A DNA stretch of 7,686 nucleotides from an uncultured Clostridia bacterium (GTDB taxonomy: Bacteria; Bacillota; Clostridia; Oscillospirales; Acutalibacteraceae), in contig CALDPI010000025.1 of assembly GCA_937912045.1 (NCBI GenBank), forward strand, positions 1 to 7,686, written 5' to 3'. A model generated the notes under the pieces. It had not been told where the DNA came from. It ran no database searches and saw nothing but the letters and a program-made list of their open reading frames with translations. Below are positions 5,475 through 7,686 of the stretch, in pieces. The translations under genes were made by a program, and so were the position numbers. Numbering within the stretch: position 1 is the first letter of the stretch; each line of letters opens with the position of its first letter.

Positions 5475-6932
5475 ATGTCAGAACAGTCAGGAAGTTTAAA
5501 AAAGAAGGCCTTTGGTGGCTTTATATGGACGTTTGGCGAGAGAATAGGCGCACAGCTTGTGTCGCTCGTCGTTTCAATAATTCTGGCGCGACTGCTTGTG
5601 CCGGATGATTATGCGATAGTCGGCGTTGTGACAATATTCTTCAACTTTGCCAACGTAATTATTGCAGGCGGACTTAACACCGCGCTGATACAAAAAAAGG
5701 ACAGCACCCCGACCGATTATTCCACAATCCTTTACACAAGCCTTGCGGTTTCGGTCGTGCTGTATCTTCTGCTGTTTTTCACCGCACCGCTGATTGCAAA
5801 GGCCTATAAAATGGCTATGGTTGTCCCCGTTATACGCATAATGGCACTAACCATTATAGTCAACGCGGTGAAATCAATTTTGACTGCATATATCGCCAAC
5901 ACGCTTCAGTTTAAAAAGCTTTTCATATCCACCATGGCGGGCACGCTTTTTTCTGCAGTTGTCGGAATAGGCATGGCGGTTATGGGCTTCGGCGTGTGGG
6001 CGCTTGTGACACAGCAGATGCTTAATGCTGCTGTAGGCACCATTTCGTTATTTGTCACCACTAAATTTAAGATTTTACCGGTGTTTTCCACACAGAGCTT
6101 TAAAGAGCTTTTCGGTTACGGCTGGAAAATTTTTATGACGTCGGTCATAACCGTTATCTATGACGAAATAAATCCGTTAATCGTCGGTCTCAAGTTTTCG
6201 GCGGTTGACCTTTCGTTTTACACAAAGGGAAAGAGCTTTCCCTCGCTCCTTAATAGCACAATAAGTCAGACCCTCTCAACCGTGCTTTTCCCCGTTATGT
6301 CAAAGGTGCAGGACGATATGTCTGCGGTGCTTGCAATTACGCGCCGCTATATCCGCGTGGCATCCTACGTGGTATTTCCGCTTATGTGCGGCTTTTTTGC
6401 GGTTTCGGAAAGCTTTGTGCGATTGCTCTTAACTGAAAAATGGATGGGTGCCGTTCCGTACATTCAGATTTTCTGCATTTCGTATATGTTTGATATGATA
6501 CAAATAGGCAATCTGCAAACCATAAAGGCAATCGGCAGAAGTGATATAAGTCTTATACTTGAAATAATTAAAAAGGCGTCCTATTTTGTAATTATTCTTG
6601 CCTTTATATTTGCAAGCGACAGCCCTGTAATGCTGGCGGTTTCGGCAATACTTTGCACCGTCGTGGCGACGCTTATAAATACCTTCCCCAACCGAAAGCT
6701 CATTGGCTATAAATACCGTTATCAGCTGGCAGACATTGTGCCAAACCTCATAATTTCGCTTATTATGGGTGCGGTTGTGCTTCTTATGAACTCACTTCAG
6801 ATAAACCCGTTTTTGTTGCTCGTTTTACAGCTTTTGGTTGGTGCGGCGGTTTATATTCTGCTCAGCATCATAACGAGAAACGAAAACTTTAAATACCTGC
6901 TTTCAACCGCAAAGCAGTTTTTAAGGAGATAG
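5475..6932 (+). CDS. wzx: Wzx-type lipid-linked oligosaccharide flippase (TuaB/WzxC-like)
   Basis: This 485-residue membrane protein belongs to the MVF/MOP flippase superfamily, polysaccharide biosynthesis branch. The N-terminus has the typical layout: a polar start, an amphipathic first segment (13-38) that ends in ILARLLVPDDYAIVG, then ALIQKKDSTPTDYST (70-84). This motif pair is characteristic of the TuaB/WzxC/AmsL subgroup, members of which export teichuronic acid, colanic acid or similar polymers. About 12-14 hydrophobic segments follow to the C-terminus, and the length matches the family. It should move the lipid-linked repeat unit from the inner to the outer face of the membrane for the polymerase encoded two genes upstream. 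AGGA (5462-5465) lies nine bases before the ATG and overlaps the stop of the previous gene. The next gene starts three bases after its stop. Substrate specificity cannot be read from sequence. Confidence 0.92.
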   Translation: MSEQSGSLKKKAFGGFIWTFGERIGAQLVSLVVSIILARLLVPDDYAIVGVVTIFFNFANVIIAGGLNTALIQKKDSTPTDYSTILYTSLAVSVVLYLLLFFTAPLIAKAYKMAMVVPVIRIMALTIIVNAVKSILTAYIANTLQFKKLFISTMAGTLFSAVVGIGMAVMGFGVWALVTQQMLNAAVGTISLFVTTKFKILPVFSTQSFKELFGYGWKIFMTSVITVIYDEINPLIVGLKFSAVDLSFYTKGKSFPSLLNSTISQTLSTVLFPVMSKVQDDMSAVLAITRRYIRVASYVVFPLMCGFFAVSESFVRLLLTEKWMGAVPYIQIFCISYMFDMIQIGNLQTIKAIGRSDISLILEIIKKASYFVIILAFIFASDSPVMLAVSAILCTVVATLINTFPNRKLIGYKYRYQLADIVPNLIISLIMGAVVLLMNSLQINPFLLLVLQLLVGAAVYILLSIITRNENFKYLLSTAKQFLRR

Positions 6933-6935
6933 AAA

Positions 6936-7544
6936 ATGATTAAAAAAATAATCAAAGGAATGCTTTCCCTTGTGCCCACCAAAAAGCTTTTGGTGTTTGA
7001 AAGTATACCTAACCTTTCGGATAACACAAAGCCCGTATTTGATGAAATGATAAAAAGGGGCATGAACGAAAAATATAAATTTTTGTGGATTGTGGACAGC
7101 ATAAATGATGACCTGCCAAAGATTAAAAACGTGTCATATCTTGCGGTGGATGACCCGAATTTTAAATATAAAATACTCTACACCCGCCTTTTTGCAAGGG
7201 TGCTTTTCAGTTGCAACCGTTTTCTTACCTCCTTGCGCAAGGGACAGGTTTCCATACACATTACTCATGGTACATGTATTAAGAGCACCAAAAACTACTA
7301 TAATGTGCCCAAGGGAATTAACTATGTGCTTATTGATGGAGAGGCAACAAAAGAAGTTATGGCATATGAACTTAATTTTGATGTTGATAAGATGGTTGCA
7401 CTCGGCTATCCGCGCAACGACGTGTTCGTAGGCGCACAGCGCGATATAAGCGACCTTTTCCCAGAAAACAAGGGCGATAAGATTGCCGTCTGGTATCCCA
7501 CCAGCAGAAAAACAATCGCAATAACTCCCGTTACAAACGACTGA
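6936..7544 (+). CDS. CDP-glycerol-type glycerophosphotransferase, truncated (N-terminal part)
   Basis: The family (TagB/TagF-like, Glyphos_transf) moves glycerol phosphate or another polyol phosphate from a CDP donor onto teichoic-acid-type chains at the membrane. A perfect AAGGAGAT (6923-6930) seven bases before the ATG makes the start secure. The first 20 residues are basic and hydrophobic, as is common for membrane association. HITHGTCIKS (108-117) holds the conserved His of the H-G-T motif, and GYPRND (157-162) is the second family signature. The match ends after WYPTSRK (186-192), which looks like the start of the donor-binding half (Y-x-P-T-x-R). The frame then runs 10 unrelated residues to TGA, so roughly half of a protein of about 370-400 residues is missing and the product should be inactive. 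The break coincides with a probable join to other DNA. The intact gene would extend the operon, adding phosphoglycerol or polyol phosphate to the polymer. Confidence 0.85.
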   Translation: MIKKIIKGMLSLVPTKKLLVFESIPNLSDNTKPVFDEMIKRGMNEKYKFLWIVDSINDDLPKIKNVSYLAVDDPNFKYKILYTRLFARVLFSCNRFLTSLRKGQVSIHITHGTCIKSTKNYYNVPKGINYVLIDGEATKEVMAYELNFDVDKMVALGYPRNDVFVGAQRDISDLFPENKGDKIAVWYPTSRKTIAITPVTND

Positions 7545-7579
7545 GCCATTCCCGGCTTTCTCTCTCCATTATCCTTCAT
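7484..7579 (-). pseudogene. Possible N-terminus of a small single-pass membrane protein (fragment)
   Basis: On the minus strand, an ATG at 7579-7577 or an internal one at 7549-7547 opens a frame. It gives a short polar N-terminus (KDNGERKPG) and then a hydrophobic helix (FVTGVIAIVFLLVGYQTA). This is a typical type II membrane start. The plausible sequence ends at about 7484; beyond that the frame reads the antisense of the glycerophosphotransferase. I do not recognise the protein with certainty; similar openings occur in Bacteroidota envelope proteins. If the promoter match next to it is real, transcription would begin almost at the first ATG, so the internal ATG may be the true start. Support is indirect: hydropathy, promoter, and the loss of coding sense on the plus strand. 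Confidence 0.35.
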
Positions 7580-7584
7580 GCCGG

Positions 7585-7615
7585 CAAAGGTATAAGGATA
7601 TGACAAGCATGCATA
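7585..7615 (-). promoter_or_regulatory. Bacteroidota-style promoter on the minus strand
   Basis: Read on the minus strand, TACCTTTG (7592-7585) fits the Bacteroidota -7 box TAnnTTTG exactly. TATG (7615-7612) lies 19 bases upstream, where the -33 box TTTG is expected (three of four bases). This promoter type is specific to that phylum and does not fit the Clostridia-like core, which uses a sigma-A promoter. It sits just before the minus-strand membrane-protein start and just after a minus-strand terminator. An eight-base exact match could occur by chance. Confidence 0.4.
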
Positions 7616-7648
7616 AAAAAAAGAAAAACCCGCGATGCAAGTTTTTCT
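7614..7648 (-). terminator. Hairpin terminator on the minus strand
   Basis: On the minus strand AGAAAAACTTGC (7648-7637) pairs with GCGGGTTTTTCT (7633-7622) around a three-base loop. That is 12 pairs including two G-U wobbles, followed by a run of T (complement of the A-run at 7614-7621). On the plus strand the wobbles become C-A mismatches, so minus-strand use is favoured, although a weak bidirectional role is possible. It would end a minus-strand gene lying beyond the right edge of the window. Confidence 0.5.
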
Positions 7649-7686
7649 CTTTTTTATATTTTTTTACTTTTTTGTGTATGTTTTCT

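Noticed and set aside
1954..6935. Internal promoters or terminators inside the operon
   Set aside because: Gene gaps are 11 bases or less or are overlaps, and no hairpin with a T-run lies at any junction.

Overview
The window reads as one polysaccharide-export gene cluster from a Gram-positive, Clostridia-like bacterium, with foreign-looking sequence joined to both ends. The Clostridia-like call rests on strong purine-rich ribosome sites (a perfect AAGGAGAT ahead of the last gene), short or overlapping gene junctions, a sigma-A promoter with an extended -10, and proteins that resemble Bacillota families. The core has moderate to low GC. The first 240 bases are about 55% GC by hand count. The ends look like joins made during assembly of a mixed (metagenomic) sample, but I cannot prove that from sequence alone.

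Left end (1-842): one open frame with no start in the window joins three unrelated protein pieces in frame. They are the N-terminal part of cytidylate kinase (Cmk), part of the C-terminal Smr domain of MutS2, and the C-terminal half of a zinc-dependent N-acetylmuramoyl-L-alanine amidase with a 60-residue Ser/Pro/Glu-rich tail. A perfect 12-bp terminator hairpin closes this unit.

Core (844-7510): a promoter (TTGCGT, 17 bp, TGaTATACT) starts a tight operon, all on the plus strand. Its genes are a family-2 glycosyltransferase, a GT-B (family 4) glycosyltransferase, a Wzy/O-antigen-ligase-like membrane polymerase, a second family-2 glycosyltransferase, a Wzx/TuaB-like flippase, and the N-terminal part of a CDP-glycerol-type glycerophosphotransferase. 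Gaps are 10, -4, -8, 11 and 3 bases, so co-transcription and translational coupling are likely. The expected pathway is assembly of a lipid-linked repeat unit by the transferases in the cytoplasm, flipping by Wzx, polymerisation outside by Wzy, and possibly addition of glycerol phosphate or a related polyol phosphate. No initiating phosphoglycosyltransferase, chain-length regulator or LytR-CpsA-Psr attachment enzyme is present, so the cluster extends beyond what is seen here.

Right end (about 7484-7686): the last gene loses its family match after a conserved Y-P-T-x-R motif and stops 11 codons later. The remaining sequence makes better sense on the minus strand: a hairpin terminator, then a Bacteroidota-style promoter (TATG, 19 bp, TACCTTTG), then the start of a small membrane protein. 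This suggests a join to DNA of a different phylum near 7484-7510. I found no tRNA, rRNA, CRISPR array, insertion sequence or riboswitch. I see no convincing new biological system; the most notable things are the joined ends and the mix of Wzx/Wzy and CDP-glycerol-type chemistry.
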